DNA of 64,000 nucleotides from Amycolatopsis vastitatis (GTDB lineage Bacteria; Actinomycetota; Actinomycetes; Mycobacteriales; Pseudonocardiaceae), in contig NZ_NMUL01000004.1 of the NCBI RefSeq assembly GCF_002234595.1, positions 1 through 64,000 of the forward strand. Direction: 5' to 3'. Each line of letters starts with the position of its first letter. Positions within the stretch are counted from its first letter, which is position 1. Shown here in pieces: positions 23,195 through 31,118 of this stretch. The translations under genes were made by a program, and so were the position numbers. Under the pieces are notes generated by a model, which was given only the letters and a program-made list of their open reading frames with translations, was not told the DNA's origin and did no database searches.

Positions 23195-24594
23195 TCGTGC
23201 GAGAGGTCCACGAAACGGCTGTAGTGCAGCTGGTGCGCGACGGTGATCGTCGCCGTCGGCCCGGCGCGGTGCTTCGCGATGATCAGGTCCGCCTCGCCCG
23301 CGCGCGGGTCGTCCCGCTCCCAGGCGTCGGGGCGGTTGACCAGGATGACGAGGTCGGCGTCCTGCTCCAGTGAGCCGGACTCACGCAGGTCGGACAGCAT
23401 CGGGCGCTTGTCCGTGCGCTGTTCCGGACCACGGTTCAGCTGGCTGATCGCGATCACCGGGACCTCGATCTCCTTCGCCAGCAGTTTCATCTGCCGGGAG
23501 AACTCCGAAACTTCCTGCTGCCGCGACTCGACGCGCTTGCCGGACGTCATCAGCTGGAGGTAGTCGAGGACCACGAGCTTCAGGTCGTTGCGCTGCTTCA
23601 GCCGCCGTGCCTTCGCCCGGATCTCCATCATCGTCATGTTCGGCGAGTCGTCGACGAACAGCGGCGCCTCGGAGACCTCGCTCATCCGGCGGGCCAGCCG
23701 CGTCCAGTCGTCGTCGGACATCTTGCCGCCGCGCATGTCGGCGAGGCGGATCTTCGCCTCGGCCGAGAGCATGCGCATGACGATCTCGGTCCGGCTCATT
23801 TCCAGGGAGAAGATGACGCTGGTCAGGCCGTGCCGGATGGACGCGGACCGCGCGAAGTCCAGCCCCAGTGTCGACTTGCCGACACCCGGGCGGGCCGCGA
23901 CGATGATCATCTGGCCCGGGTGCAGGCCGTTGGTCAGCTCGTCGAAGTCGGTGAACCCGGTCGGGATGCCCTGGGACTGGCCGCCGCGCGACGCGATCGC
24001 GTCGATCTCGTCCATCGTCGGCTGCAGCAGCTCTTCCAGCGCGACGTAGTCCTCGCTGGTCCGCCGCTCGGTGACGTCGTAGATCGCGGCCTGCGCGCGG
24101 TCGACCACCTCGTCGATGTTCGCGCCGTCGGCCGCGGCCGCGCCGTAGCCGTACTGCACGATCCGCGTGCCCGCCTCGACCAGCCGGCGCAGCACCGCCT
24201 TCTCCGAGACGATCTCCGCGTAGTACCCCGCGTTCGCCGCCGTCGGCACCGTCGCGATCAACGTGTGCAGGTAGGGCGCGCCGCCGACGCGGCCCAGCTC
24301 GCCGCGCCGCTCCAGCTCCGCCGACACCGTGATCGGGTCGGCGGGCTCGCCGCGGCCGTAGAGGTCGAGGATGCAGTCGTAGATCGCCTGGTGCGCGGGC
24401 CGGTAGAAGTCGTCGGGACCGAGTGCTTCGATGACGTCGGCGACCGCGTCCTTGGACAGCAGCATGCCGCCGAGGACGGACTGCTCGGCCGCGATGTCCT
24501 GCGGTGGCTGGCGGTCGAAGCCGCCGGAACCCGGATCGCTCGGACCCGGGTCGGACTCCGCATACATCGGACCGCGGTCGTCGGTCAGCGCCAC
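23191..24594 (-). CDS. dnaB: Replicative DNA helicase DnaB
   Basis: A 467-aa hexameric replicative helicase that unwinds DNA at the fork. The N-terminal primase-interacting domain begins at PPQDIAAEQSVLGGMLLSKD. The RecA-like C-terminal domain has Walker A ARPGVGKSTLG, Walker B (KLVVLDYLQLM) and the conserved ISQLNRGPEQR and SDLRESGSLEQDAD motifs. Length is normal and no intein interrupts it. The start is uncertain: GTG at 24594 gives VALTDDRGPMYAE, while a GTG at 24606 directly abuts a GAGGAG site. The position beyond rplI/rpsR/ssb/rpsF matches the mycobacterial order, here with an ESX-like module inserted between. Confidence 0.97.
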   Translation of the reverse strand: MALTDDRGPMYAESDPGPSDPGSGGFDRQPPQDIAAEQSVLGGMLLSKDAVADVIEALGPDDFYRPAHQAIYDCILDLYGRGEPADPITVSAELERRGELGRVGGAPYLHTLIATVPTAANAGYYAEIVSEKAVLRRLVEAGTRIVQYGYGAAAADGANIDEVVDRAQAAIYDVTERRTSEDYVALEELLQPTMDEIDAIASRGGQSQGIPTGFTDFDELTNGLHPGQMIIVAARPGVGKSTLGLDFARSASIRHGLTSVIFSLEMSRTEIVMRMLSAEAKIRLADMRGGKMSDDDWTRLARRMSEVSEAPLFVDDSPNMTMMEIRAKARRLKQRNDLKLVVLDYLQLMTSGKRVESRQQEVSEFSRQMKLLAKEIEVPVIAISQLNRGPEQRTDKRPMLSDLRESGSLEQDADLVILVNRPDAWERDDPRAGEADLIIAKHRAGPTATITVAHQLHYSRFVDLSHD

Positions 24595-24825
24595 CGCTCC
24601 GGACACCTCCTCATCGTGTCGAACACTCGTTCGAGTATGCCGGAACTTCGCTCTCGAAGCACGCGGCTCGGTTCGTGCTCCCGTCCCCCGGACGTGTCCT
24701 CTCGATGATCGGCGAGAACGCCGTCCGGTTCTCGGAGGCACGCCGGGCGCCACCGTGAGTACAGGCCCGAGCGGGCACGCTAGATCCCCCGGACGGCCGA
24801 TGGCAATTCAGGGTGGGGACCCTTC

Positions 24826-25049
24826 TGTGGACAACCTGGGGATGAATGGGGGTAACCAGTCACAGGTGCCGCGAGAGCTGTGGACAAGTTGGGGACAAGC
24901 GTGATCGGCTTCGGTAAAGCTGCAGGTCAAGCCCTGTGAACAAGCTGTGGAGAACTTGCGGAAAACTCGTCCGGCGTGTCGCGAGAAGTCCGTTCTTCGG
25001 CGTGTCGTGGGGTGGGCGCGGGCTCGGGCGTCGCGTCACCTGTGGATGA
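24826..25049. promoter_or_regulatory. Cluster of DnaA-box-like sites upstream of dnaB
   Basis: Inside a 500-bp gene-free stretch (24595-25098), TGTGGACAA occurs exactly at 24826-24834 and 24879-24887. These are the complement of TTGTCCACA, the preferred actinobacterial DnaA box. One-mismatch sites are TGGGGACAA (24890-24898), TGTGAACAA (24935-24943), TGTGGAGAA (24946-24954) and TGTGGATGA (25041-25049). All share one orientation. The dnaB promoter should also lie here. It is not oriC, since dnaA and dnaN are absent. No gene is evident in this stretch. Confidence 0.55.
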
Positions 25050-25098
25050 AAATCACGGACGGTAGACGGGTAACCCGGAGGGCTGAACGGCCTCGGGG

Positions 25099-25887
25099 TC
25101 AGGCCGCGGTGAGCCGACCCTGTGCGCTGCGTAACCGGTCAGCGAGAACGCGCTGGTCGGCCGGGGTGAAGGCGATCCGGTTCTCGCCGCGGCCCGGTAT
25201 CTCCTCGGTCAGCCATCGGCCTTCCGAGGTATCGATGTAGTTCACCGGGCGTTCGATCCGGTGCCACGCGCCGCTGCGGCTACGGGCCGCGACGTAGAGG
25301 CTGCCGCTCCCCATCCGGCGCAGCGCCAGGATCCGCCGGAGCTCTTCGACCTCCTGCGAGCCCTCGGCCGGGCGGTCGTTGCGGAGCACCGCGAACCCGC
25401 CTTCGTCCCGGCGGGCGGTTCCCTCGATCTGGCTCTTCGGCACCGCGAGCGGCGTCCCGCGCCCGGGCGCCAGCTTCGGGATCTGGCCGAGGAAGTCGTC
25501 GAGCAGCTCCCCCGGCCGGGTCGACTCGATGACGACGACGTCCAGCGCCTCGTGCTTGGCCAGCACGAACGCCTCGCCGCCGGCACTGCCGGCCAGCAGC
25601 CGGTAGCTCACCGCCTTGCCCTGGAACCCGCCGTCGACCCAGCCGTAGTACTCCAGCTGCGGCCGGGCGATCGCTTCGACCGTCGCGACGAACCCGGGGT
25701 GCATGCCGCGCGGGCCGAACAGCCCGGCCTTGGCGAGTTCGGTGTTGACCCGCTCGTCCTCGCTGCGCTGGGCTTCTTCGCTGTACCAGGTCGGCTTCTC
25801 GGACAGCACCGTGTGCGGCTCGCCGCCCCGGCGCCGGATCAGGTTGATCAGGGTGCCGGTCGAGAGGGTGACCTGCCTGTCCAGCAC
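25099..25887 (-). CDS. ESX secretion-associated protein EspG family
   Basis: A 262-aa cytoplasmic protein of the EspG family. In mycobacteria these chaperones bind PE-PPE substrates and deliver them to type VII (ESX) secretion. Family-like features are the N-terminus VTLSTGTLINLIRRRGGEPH, the PRGMHPGFVATVEAIARP segment and the ARSRSGAWHRIERPVNYIDT C-terminal strands. The GTG start at 25887 follows GGGGGAAAG. It is the last gene of a four-gene minus-strand unit with a PPE-like protein, a DUF3558 lipoprotein and a WXG-like protein; a hairpin separates it from the PPE-like gene. The gene fits as the chaperone for that PPE-like substrate. Confidence 0.85.
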   Translation of the reverse strand: MLDRQVTLSTGTLINLIRRRGGEPHTVLSEKPTWYSEEAQRSEDERVNTELAKAGLFGPRGMHPGFVATVEAIARPQLEYYGWVDGGFQGKAVSYRLLAGSAGGEAFVLAKHEALDVVVIESTRPGELLDDFLGQIPKLAPGRGTPLAVPKSQIEGTARRDEGGFAVLRNDRPAEGSQEVEELRRILALRRMGSGSLYVAARSRSGAWHRIERPVNYIDTSEGRWLTEEIPGRGENRIAFTPADQRVLADRLRSAQGRLTAA

Positions 25888-25929
25888 CGCTCTTTCCCCC
25901 TAGTGAAGATCAGCTTGAACACTCCGAAA

Positions 25930-25962
25930 GCCGGGCGCGGCCCATCTTGGCACGCGCCCGGC
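25930..25962. terminator. Hairpin between PPE-like gene and espG
   Basis: GCCGGGCGCG (25930-25939) pairs with CGCGCCCGGC (25953-25962) over a 13-nt loop, 14 bp past the PPE-like stop. It may act as a partial terminator, lowering espG transcription relative to the substrate genes. Confidence 0.6.
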
Positions 25963-25975
25963 GGTCCCGCGTGCG

Positions 25976-27316
25976 CTACTCGCCGATGACCGGCGGCGCG
26001 GTCAGCTCGTCGGTCCCGAAGATGTCGTTCGGGTCGTCGCCGAGCAGGTACTTCGACGTCCGTTCCTCGTCGCCGCCGCCCTGGCCCTTGGCGCCGTGGC
26101 CCATGCCGCCCATGCCACCCATCCCGGTGGCGCCGGAACGGCCCGCCGCCGCGCCGCCCGCGCCCATGGCTCCGCCCGCGCCGCCCCGGCCGGCGCCGGA
26201 CGCGCCGGCGCCGGCGCCGCCAGGAATGGCCGCCCCGGTCGAGCCGCCGGGCCCGAAGCCCGCCCCGCCCGGACCGAAACCCGCTGCCGGGTCGCCGATC
26301 CCGCCCGACCCGCCGGGACCGAAGCCGCCGCCCGGGATCGAGAAGTCGCTCGCGCCGCCGGAACCGCCGGGGCCGAAGCCGCCGGCACCGGGGATCTTCG
26401 GCGGGGTGAAGCCCGACGAGTGCGTGCCGTCGTTGAAGTTCGGCGGCGTGTAGGTGCCGCCGCCGGGGATCTGGGACGGGTCGAAGCTGCCGCTGGGGAC
26501 CTTCGACGGGTCGTAGCCCGGCACCTTGGACGGGTCGAAGCTGCCGCCGGGGGTGTTCGGCGGGCCGCCGATGGACGGCATGCCGCCCGGACCCGGAATG
26601 TTCACGCCGGGCATCGAACCGGTGCCGGTGCCGGTCCCAGTGCCGGTCCCGGTTCCGTTGCCGTTGCCGTTGCCGGTTCCGTCGCCCGGCTTCTTCTTCC
26701 CGTCCTGGCCGCCGTCGACGTTGACGTTCTCCTGCTGGCCCTTGAGCGCGGAGTACGTCGGCATCTTCTGGCCGTTGTCGTTGCTCGCCTTGAAGTAGGT
26801 GTTGAAGGCGTCGACGTTGGCCTGGCCCTTGGCGTTGTAGTCGCGGATCGCCCGGTCGGTGTCGGTCGTCCACGGCGTCATCGCGTTGAGCAGGTTGTTC
26901 TTCGGCGGGTCCTTCGGGACCTCCTGCACCTGCGCGTGCACCGTGGTGAAGGCGGTGTTCTGCTCGCCGAGGTACTTGTCGGAGTCGGTCAGCTTGGTGC
27001 CCGAGTCCTCCATCCACACCCGCAGCGGGTGCGCGCCGGCGTTCTGCGCCGCTTCGGCGCCGCCGCCGGTCCAGGCCGCGTCCATCTCCTTGGCCAGCGT
27101 GTCGATCGTGGTGAGCCGCTCCGCGTACGCGCCCTTCAGCCGGCTCGCCGCCGCCTGCCCGTCCTGGATCGAACCGGTGCCGGGACCGTGGGTGATCTTG
27201 TCCCAGATGTCGTAGCAGTCGATCTTGCGGTCGCCCTGCTGCGAAGTGTGGTCGTCCGAATGCGTGGTGGCCAGGTTGTACGCGGCGAAACCGCCGAGCA
27301 GCACCAGTTCCAGCAT
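25976..27316 (-). CDS. PPE-like type VII secretion substrate with Gly/Pro-rich tail
   Basis: A 446-aa protein. Residues about 30-190 are helical and resemble the WXG100/PPE superfamily, with a W-x-G turn (MDAAWTGGGAEAAQ) after a long helix (AAASRLKGAYAERLTTIDTL). Then comes a low-complexity region: a GN/GT dipeptide tract, GGSFDPSKVPG-type repeats, then GFGPGGSGG and GMGGMGG stretches. The extreme C-terminus (KYLLGDDPNDIFGTDELTAP then PVIGE) resembles a conserved tail seen on other Pseudonocardiaceae proteins of this kind. The ATG at 27316 is 1 nt after the DUF3558 stop and uses an AGGAGGG site inside it, showing tight coupling. Export by an ESX system is inferred. Confidence 0.82.
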   Translation of the reverse strand: MLELVLLGGFAAYNLATTHSDDHTSQQGDRKIDCYDIWDKITHGPGTGSIQDGQAAASRLKGAYAERLTTIDTLAKEMDAAWTGGGAEAAQNAGAHPLRVWMEDSGTKLTDSDKYLGEQNTAFTTVHAQVQEVPKDPPKNNLLNAMTPWTTDTDRAIRDYNAKGQANVDAFNTYFKASNDNGQKMPTYSALKGQQENVNVDGGQDGKKKPGDGTGNGNGNGTGTGTGTGTGTGSMPGVNIPGPGGMPSIGGPPNTPGGSFDPSKVPGYDPSKVPSGSFDPSQIPGGGTYTPPNFNDGTHSSGFTPPKIPGAGGFGPGGSGGASDFSIPGGGFGPGGSGGIGDPAAGFGPGGAGFGPGGSTGAAIPGGAGAGASGAGRGGAGGAMGAGGAAAGRSGATGMGGMGGMGHGAKGQGGGDEERTSKYLLGDDPNDIFGTDELTAPPVIGE

Positions 27317-27317
27317 C

Positions 27318-27944
27318 TCAGCCCTCCTTCAAGGTCTGGATCATCGCCTCGGCCGCCTTCAGCGCGTACGGGCACGGGTCGCTCGCGCCCGGGCCGGAGC
27401 CGATCTGCGTGAAGACCTGGACGGCCTGGCTGTCCGTCACGCCCACCAGCAGCTTGCACTGCCCCTGGGTGCGGAAGTCCTTCGTCGCGGCGTACACCCC
27501 CGGGTAGCCGGAAACCTCGGTCGGCTCCCAGTACTCGTACTGGTCCTTGCCGCCCTTGGCGTAGAGGTCGTAGATGCCGGCGAGGCCGTCGGTGTTCGGG
27601 TCGGCCGCGATGTCGACGCGGCTGCTGCGCGTTTCGTCGTCCCTGTACACCCAGGCGCAGCTCGAGCCGGCGGACGTCGTCCGCGGCGTGCCGTCCTCGA
27701 CACCCAGCGACGAGCGCTGCGAAGCGGAGAGCACCGAACAGACGTCGGACTTCAGCTTCGCCGGGTCGAGCGGGCGGGACACCTTGGGGGCGCCGTTGCC
27801 GCCACCGCCGTCACCGTTCGTGCTGCTCGAGGTGTCAGGTCCGCTGGACGCGACGGGGTTGGCCGTGCCGTCGGTCTTGGTGCTGCAGCCGGCGAGGGCG
27901 AGCGCCGCGAGGAGCAGGCCGGGCAGGACGAGCCGGCGGTTCAC
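27318..27944 (-). CDS. DUF3558 family lipoprotein
   Basis: A 208-aa exported lipoprotein. The signal peptide VLPGLLLAALALAGC contains the lipobox LAGC, followed by a Ser/Gly/Asp-rich linker. The DUF3558 domain includes DPAKLKSDVCSVLSASQRSS, the SSCAWVYRDD strand and the GQCKLLVGV...DPCPYALKAAEAM segment with conserved Cys. The GTG start overlaps the stop of the upstream WXG-like gene by 4 bp. DUF3558 lipoproteins are common in actinobacterial cell envelopes and their role is unknown. Placement in this operon ties it to the ESX substrate pair. Confidence 0.88.
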   Translation of the reverse strand: MNRRLVLPGLLLAALALAGCSTKTDGTANPVASSGPDTSSSTNGDGGGGNGAPKVSRPLDPAKLKSDVCSVLSASQRSSLGVEDGTPRTTSAGSSCAWVYRDDETRSSRVDIAADPNTDGLAGIYDLYAKGGKDQYEYWEPTEVSGYPGVYAATKDFRTQGQCKLLVGVTDSQAVQVFTQIGSGPGASDPCPYALKAAEAMIQTLKEG

Positions 27945-28291
27945 GCCTGCGTCCCCGCCTTCGAGATGTCGCCGGTGTGGTCGGCGTCCGCGGCGGTGAG
28001 CTTCTTCTTCGCGTCGAGCAGGGCCTGGATGTAGTTCTTCACGTAGTCCTGCATCTTCTTGTTCTGCTCGAGGAACGCCTTGCCGGACGGGTTGGCGAGC
28101 TTCTCCCAGTCGCCGCTGGCGAACTCCTTGCCGGGCGCCTTCACGTCGGCCATCAGGTTCGCGTCGGCCGCGTCGTTCTGCAGGTCGGTCTGCAGGTCCT
28201 GCCACTTCTTGATCACGCCGTCGATCTTGTCGGCGTCGAACGTGAAGCCCCCTCCGCCGGACGGCGCGGACATGTTGACCTCGTTACCCAT
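27941..28291 (-). CDS. WXG100-like small helical protein
   Basis: A 116-aa helical protein. FTFDADKIDGVIKKWQDLQTD followed by LQND resembles the first helix of ESX WXG100/EspB-type proteins, and a long second helix (KAFLEQNKKMQDYVKNYIQA then LLDAKKKL) follows. The central segment has W (SGDWEKLANPSG) but not a canonical W-x-G turn. No signal peptide is present, as expected for type VII substrates. It is first in the orphan ESX unit. The start ATG at 28291 follows GGGAG; a second ATG six codons in is possible. Confidence 0.75.
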   Translation of the reverse strand: MGNEVNMSAPSGGGGFTFDADKIDGVIKKWQDLQTDLQNDAADANLMADVKAPGKEFASGDWEKLANPSGKAFLEQNKKMQDYVKNYIQALLDAKKKLTAADADHTGDISKAGTQA

Positions 28292-28368
28292 CCCGGTGCG
28301 CTCCCTTCGCGTCCCGCTCCATTGTCCTACGACGGCGCCCGCGTGTCCGGGGTTCCCCCGAAACGCGT

Positions 28369-28404
28369 GAAGGCGGGCCGCCCACCAGGGAGCGACCCGC
28401 CTTC
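28369..28404. terminator. Terminator of the rpsF-ssb-rpsR-rplI operon
   Basis: GAAGGCGGG (28369-28377) pairs with CCCGCCTTC (28396-28404), 15 bp beyond the rplI stop on the minus strand. Outer bases GTG/CAC extend the stem with a one-base bulge. Confidence 0.7.
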
Positions 28405-28419
28405 CACGAGGTACTTGCC

Positions 28420-28881
28420 TTACTGCGCGACGGCCTTGACCTCGAGCCGCACCTCGACCTTGACGTCCGGGTGCAGCCGGGCGCCGACCGAGTGCTTGCC
28501 GACGGTCTTGATGTGGTCGCGCAGCTCGATGACGCGCTTGTCGAGCAGCGGGCCACCGGCCGCCTTGATCGCGTCCACGATCTCGGCCGAGGTGATCGAG
28601 CCGAAGAGCTTCTTCGAGCCCTCGGCCGCCTTGCCGGTCAGCTGGATGGCGCCGAGGCCCTCCAGCGTCGCCTTGATCTCCTTGGCGTGGTCGAGGTCGC
28701 GGATGCGACGGCTCTCCTGCGCGCGCTGGATCGTGCGGACGTTCTTCTCCGCGCCCTTGGAGGCCGCGATCGCGTAACCCCGCGGGAGCAGGTAGTTGCG
28801 CGCGTAGCCGTCCTTGACCTCGACGATGTCGCCGGGTCCGCCCAGGTTGGCCACGTCCGTGGTGAGAATGATCTTCGCCAT
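28420..28881 (-). CDS. rplI: 50S ribosomal protein L9
   Basis: A 153-aa ribosomal protein L9, which binds 23S rRNA at the base of the L1 stalk. The N-terminal signature VANLGGPGDIVEVKDGYARN is followed by YLLPRGYAIAA; a long connecting helix (RIRDLDHAKEIKATLEGL) leads to the C-terminal RNA-binding domain (LFGSITSAEIVDAIK). It is the last gene of the ribosomal operon, 14 bp after rpsR, with a purine-rich GGGAGGGC ribosome site. Confidence 0.98.
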   Translation of the reverse strand: MAKIILTTDVANLGGPGDIVEVKDGYARNYLLPRGYAIAASKGAEKNVRTIQRAQESRRIRDLDHAKEIKATLEGLGAIQLTGKAAEGSKKLFGSITSAEIVDAIKAAGGPLLDKRVIELRDHIKTVGKHSVGARLHPDVKVEVRLEVKAVAQ

Positions 28882-28895
28882 GTCAGTGCCCTCCC

Positions 28896-29144
28896 TTAGC
28901 GCGCGGTCGAGGTGTAGGGCAGCAGCGCCATTTCGCGGGAGTTCTTGACCGCGATGGCGATGTCACGCTGGTGCTGGCTGCAGTTGCCGGTGACGCGACG
29001 GGCACGGATCTTGCCGCGGTCGGAGATGTACTTCCGCAGCAGGTTGGTGTCCTTGTAGTCGATCAGTTCCGGGCGGCCCTTCTTCTCGGCCTTGCAGAAC
29101 ACGCAGACCTTCTTCTTGGGCTTGCGAATGGGTGGCTTGGCCAC
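28896..29144 (-). CDS. rpsR: 30S ribosomal protein S18
   Basis: An 82-aa ribosomal protein S18, which pairs with S6 in the 30S platform. The signature is [19 protein letters not shown]. It is a zinc-type (C+) S18: CVFC near the N-terminus plus Cys and His in GNCSQHQRD provide the metal ligands. Actinobacteria often carry a second, Cys-free S18 for zinc limitation; none is in this window. It sits between ssb and rplI in the conserved order. Confidence 0.98.
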   Translation of the reverse strand: MAKPPIRKPKKKVCVFCKAEKKGRPELIDYKDTNLLRKYISDRGKIRARRVTGNCSQHQRDIAIAVKNSREMALLPYTSTAR

Positions 29145-29187
29145 TGTCTACTCCTGGTAATTCAAATCTTTGTGGATGTGTACGAGA

Positions 29188-29700
29188 TCAGAAGGGGGGC
29201 TCGTCGGAGAAGCCGCCGCCACCGCCGCTGCTCGCGGCCGGGGCGGAACCCCACGGGTCGTCGGCAGGCATTCCGCCACCGCCGCCGCGGTTCCCGCCGC
29301 CACCGCCGCCGAAGTCACCACCGCCGCCGCCACCGCGGCTGACCTTGTTGACCTTGGCCGTGGCGTAGCGCAGCGAGGGGCCGATCTCGTCGACCTCGAG
29401 CTCGACGACGGTCCGCTTCTCGCCTTCCTTCGTCTCGAACGACCGCTGCTTCAGGCGGCCCTGCACGACGACGCGGGCGCCGCGGGTCAGGGACTCGGCG
29501 ACGTTCTCCGCCGCCTGCCGCCAGATGTTGCAGCGCAGGAACAGCGCCTCGCCGTCCTTCCACTCGCCCGACTGCTTGTCGAGCGTGCGCGGGGTGGACG
29601 CGACGGTGAAGTTCGCGACCGCCGCGCCGGACGGGGTGAAGCGCAGTTCCGGGTCGGACGTCAGGTTGCCGATCACCGTGATGACGGTGTCTCCAGCCAT
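29188..29700 (-). CDS. ssb: Single-stranded DNA-binding protein
   Basis: A 170-aa single-stranded DNA-binding protein. The OB fold (about 1-115) starts [20 protein letters not shown], with [19 protein letters not shown] and [20 protein letters not shown] typical of actinobacterial SSB. A Gly-rich linker follows, and the acidic C-terminal tip SDEPPF is the docking peptide for partner proteins. The ATG at 29700 is 17 bp after rpsF, and the order rpsF-ssb-rpsR-rplI is the conserved one. Confidence 0.98.
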   Translation of the reverse strand: MAGDTVITVIGNLTSDPELRFTPSGAAVANFTVASTPRTLDKQSGEWKDGEALFLRCNIWRQAAENVAESLTRGARVVVQGRLKQRSFETKEGEKRTVVELEVDEIGPSLRYATAKVNKVSRGGGGGGDFGGGGGGNRGGGGGMPADDPWGSAPAASSGGGGGFSDEPPF

Positions 29701-29717
29701 CGGGATTCCCCTCGGGC

Positions 29718-30044
29718 TCAGGCCTTGGCGGCGGCGGGCTTGGCCGCGGCGCGCTTGACCTCGCGACGCATGACCTTGGTGCGGAGCACGGTCTCCTGCA
29801 GCGACAGCTGGCGGTCCAGCTCCTTCACCGCGTCCGAGGACGAGTTCAGGTCGAGCAGGGCGTAGATGCCCTCGGCGTGCTTCTTGATCTCGTACGAGAG
29901 GCGACGACGGCCCCAGACGTCGACCTTCTCGACGCTTCCGCCCGAAGTGCGGATGACGTTGAGGAAGGTGTCCAGCGTCGGAGCGACCGTGCGCTCGTCG
30001 AGCGTGGGGTCCAGGATGACCATTACCTCGTAATGGCGTGACAC
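29718..30044 (-). CDS. rpsF: 30S ribosomal protein S6
   Basis: A 108-aa ribosomal protein S6, partner of S18. It begins [20 protein letters not shown] and includes [19 protein letters not shown], followed by an Ala/Lys-rich tail. Two GTG starts are possible (30044 and 30050). The second is favoured because its distance from the AGGAGG site is normal. It heads the ribosomal/ssb operon. Confidence 0.97.
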   Translation of the reverse strand: MSRHYEVMVILDPTLDERTVAPTLDTFLNVIRTSGGSVEKVDVWGRRRLSYEIKKHAEGIYALLDLNSSSDAVKELDRQLSLQETVLRTKVMRREVKRAAAKPAAAKA

Positions 30045-30070
30045 AACCACTCACCTCCTATGGGCTCGCG

Positions 30071-30119
30071 GTCACGGACTGTCCGTGACAGGAGGGTTTG
30101 TCCAGGTAAGGCTACCTGG
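30071..30119 (-). promoter_or_regulatory. Two hairpins in the rpsF leader region
   Basis: GTCACGGA / TCCGTGAC (30071-30089, 3-nt loop) and CCAGGTA / TACCTGG (30102-30119, 4-nt loop) lie just upstream of rpsF on the minus strand. One may terminate the preceding surface-protein gene; the nearer one could be part of an S6:S18 autoregulatory leader, but its consensus was not confirmed. Confidence 0.4.
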
Positions 30120-30146
30120 GGGTACCGACAGGACCGGAGGGCGGGG

Positions 30147-31037
30147 TCAGCTCGCGCGGCGCAGGACCCAGGTTCGGACGAGACCCGCCGTGACGCCGGC
30201 GAGCACGATCACCGCGAGGAGCATCGGCAGCTGGACGTCGTTCGACGCGCTGTTCGAGGCGAGCGACTGCGCGTTGCCCGCGTCACGGATGTCCGCGCCC
30301 TGGCCGCTCTGGTCGCCCGCGCCGGCCTGCGGGGCCGACGCGTCGCCGGGGAGGATGCCGTTCGCCGGGTAGCGCACGCCCGGGGCGACGGCCGTGCCGG
30401 CGGTCGCCGTCGGGATGCCGCTGTAGTCGCGCATCGGCGCGCTGCCGCCCGTGCCACCCGCGGTGCCCGCGTTGAGGTTCGAGAGGTTGCCCGACGCGCC
30501 GCCGGGAGCCGTCCCGGTGCTGCCCTGCGTGCCGCCCGCGTTCGGCTGGGTCGGGGTGCTCGGCGCCACGTAGTTGGCGGCGAGCAGCGTGAGGCCGCAG
30601 CCCTTGGCGACCGTGCTCTCCACGCTGTTCAGCGTCTTGTTCCAGTCGAGCCCGAGGCCCCACGTGCCGGAGTTCGCCAGTGCGGTCCGAACCGCCTTGC
30701 CAATCGCGGCACCGCTCGCCTCGCCGCCCGCGGAGTTCGGCACCTGGCCCACCAGGATCGAGTGGTTCTTGGCGATCGAATCGCCCGCCCAGCTGCCGAT
30801 CGCGAGGGTTCCGGCGTTGTTCGCACCGTTGGTGACCAGGGTTTTGACCGAGGCTCCGTCGATCGCCACCTGGTCGCCCATCTGTCCGGTGACCGAGCCC
30901 GTGCAGCTGTTGCTGACGAGGGTCGTCGCGGCGGAGGCCGTGCCCGCGGACAGGAATGCGCCTCCGGTCACGAAAGCGGCGATCGCGGTGAGGGTCAGTG
31001 CTCGGCGAGTCGTCTGCCAGGTCTTCCGCACGAGCAC
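30147..31037 (-). CDS. Secreted protein with C-terminal membrane anchor (paralogue 1)
   Basis: A 296-aa surface protein. The signal peptide (ALTLTAIAAFVTGGAFLSAG, then TASA) is followed by an about 100-aa domain with two Cys (NSCTGSV, KGCGL) and GDQVAIDG. Next is a Gly/Ala/Thr/Pro-rich linker with the motif PMRDYSGIPTATAG. The C-terminal TM helix (LPMLLAVIVLAGVTAGLVRT) ends in a basic tail WVLRRAS. It shares this layout with the next two genes upstream. The function is unknown. It is upstream of rpsF on the same strand. Confidence 0.8.
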   Translation of the reverse strand: MLVRKTWQTTRRALTLTAIAAFVTGGAFLSAGTASAATTLVSNSCTGSVTGQMGDQVAIDGASVKTLVTNGANNAGTLAIGSWAGDSIAKNHSILVGQVPNSAGGEASGAAIGKAVRTALANSGTWGLGLDWNKTLNSVESTVAKGCGLTLLAANYVAPSTPTQPNAGGTQGSTGTAPGGASGNLSNLNAGTAGGTGGSAPMRDYSGIPTATAGTAVAPGVRYPANGILPGDASAPQAGAGDQSGQGADIRDAGNAQSLASNSASNDVQLPMLLAVIVLAGVTAGLVRTWVLRRAS

Positions 31038-31118
31038 TTCCTCCGTGGCGTTATCGGGGCGTCTTCCTGAACAACAGGATGAACGAGGGAGATACGCGAA
31101 AGATACTCGGCAGTCGTA

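Noticed and set aside
24595..25098. Candidate oriC
   Set aside because: DnaA-box-like sites are present but few, and dnaA, dnaN and recF are absent. A regulatory or titration cluster is the safer reading.
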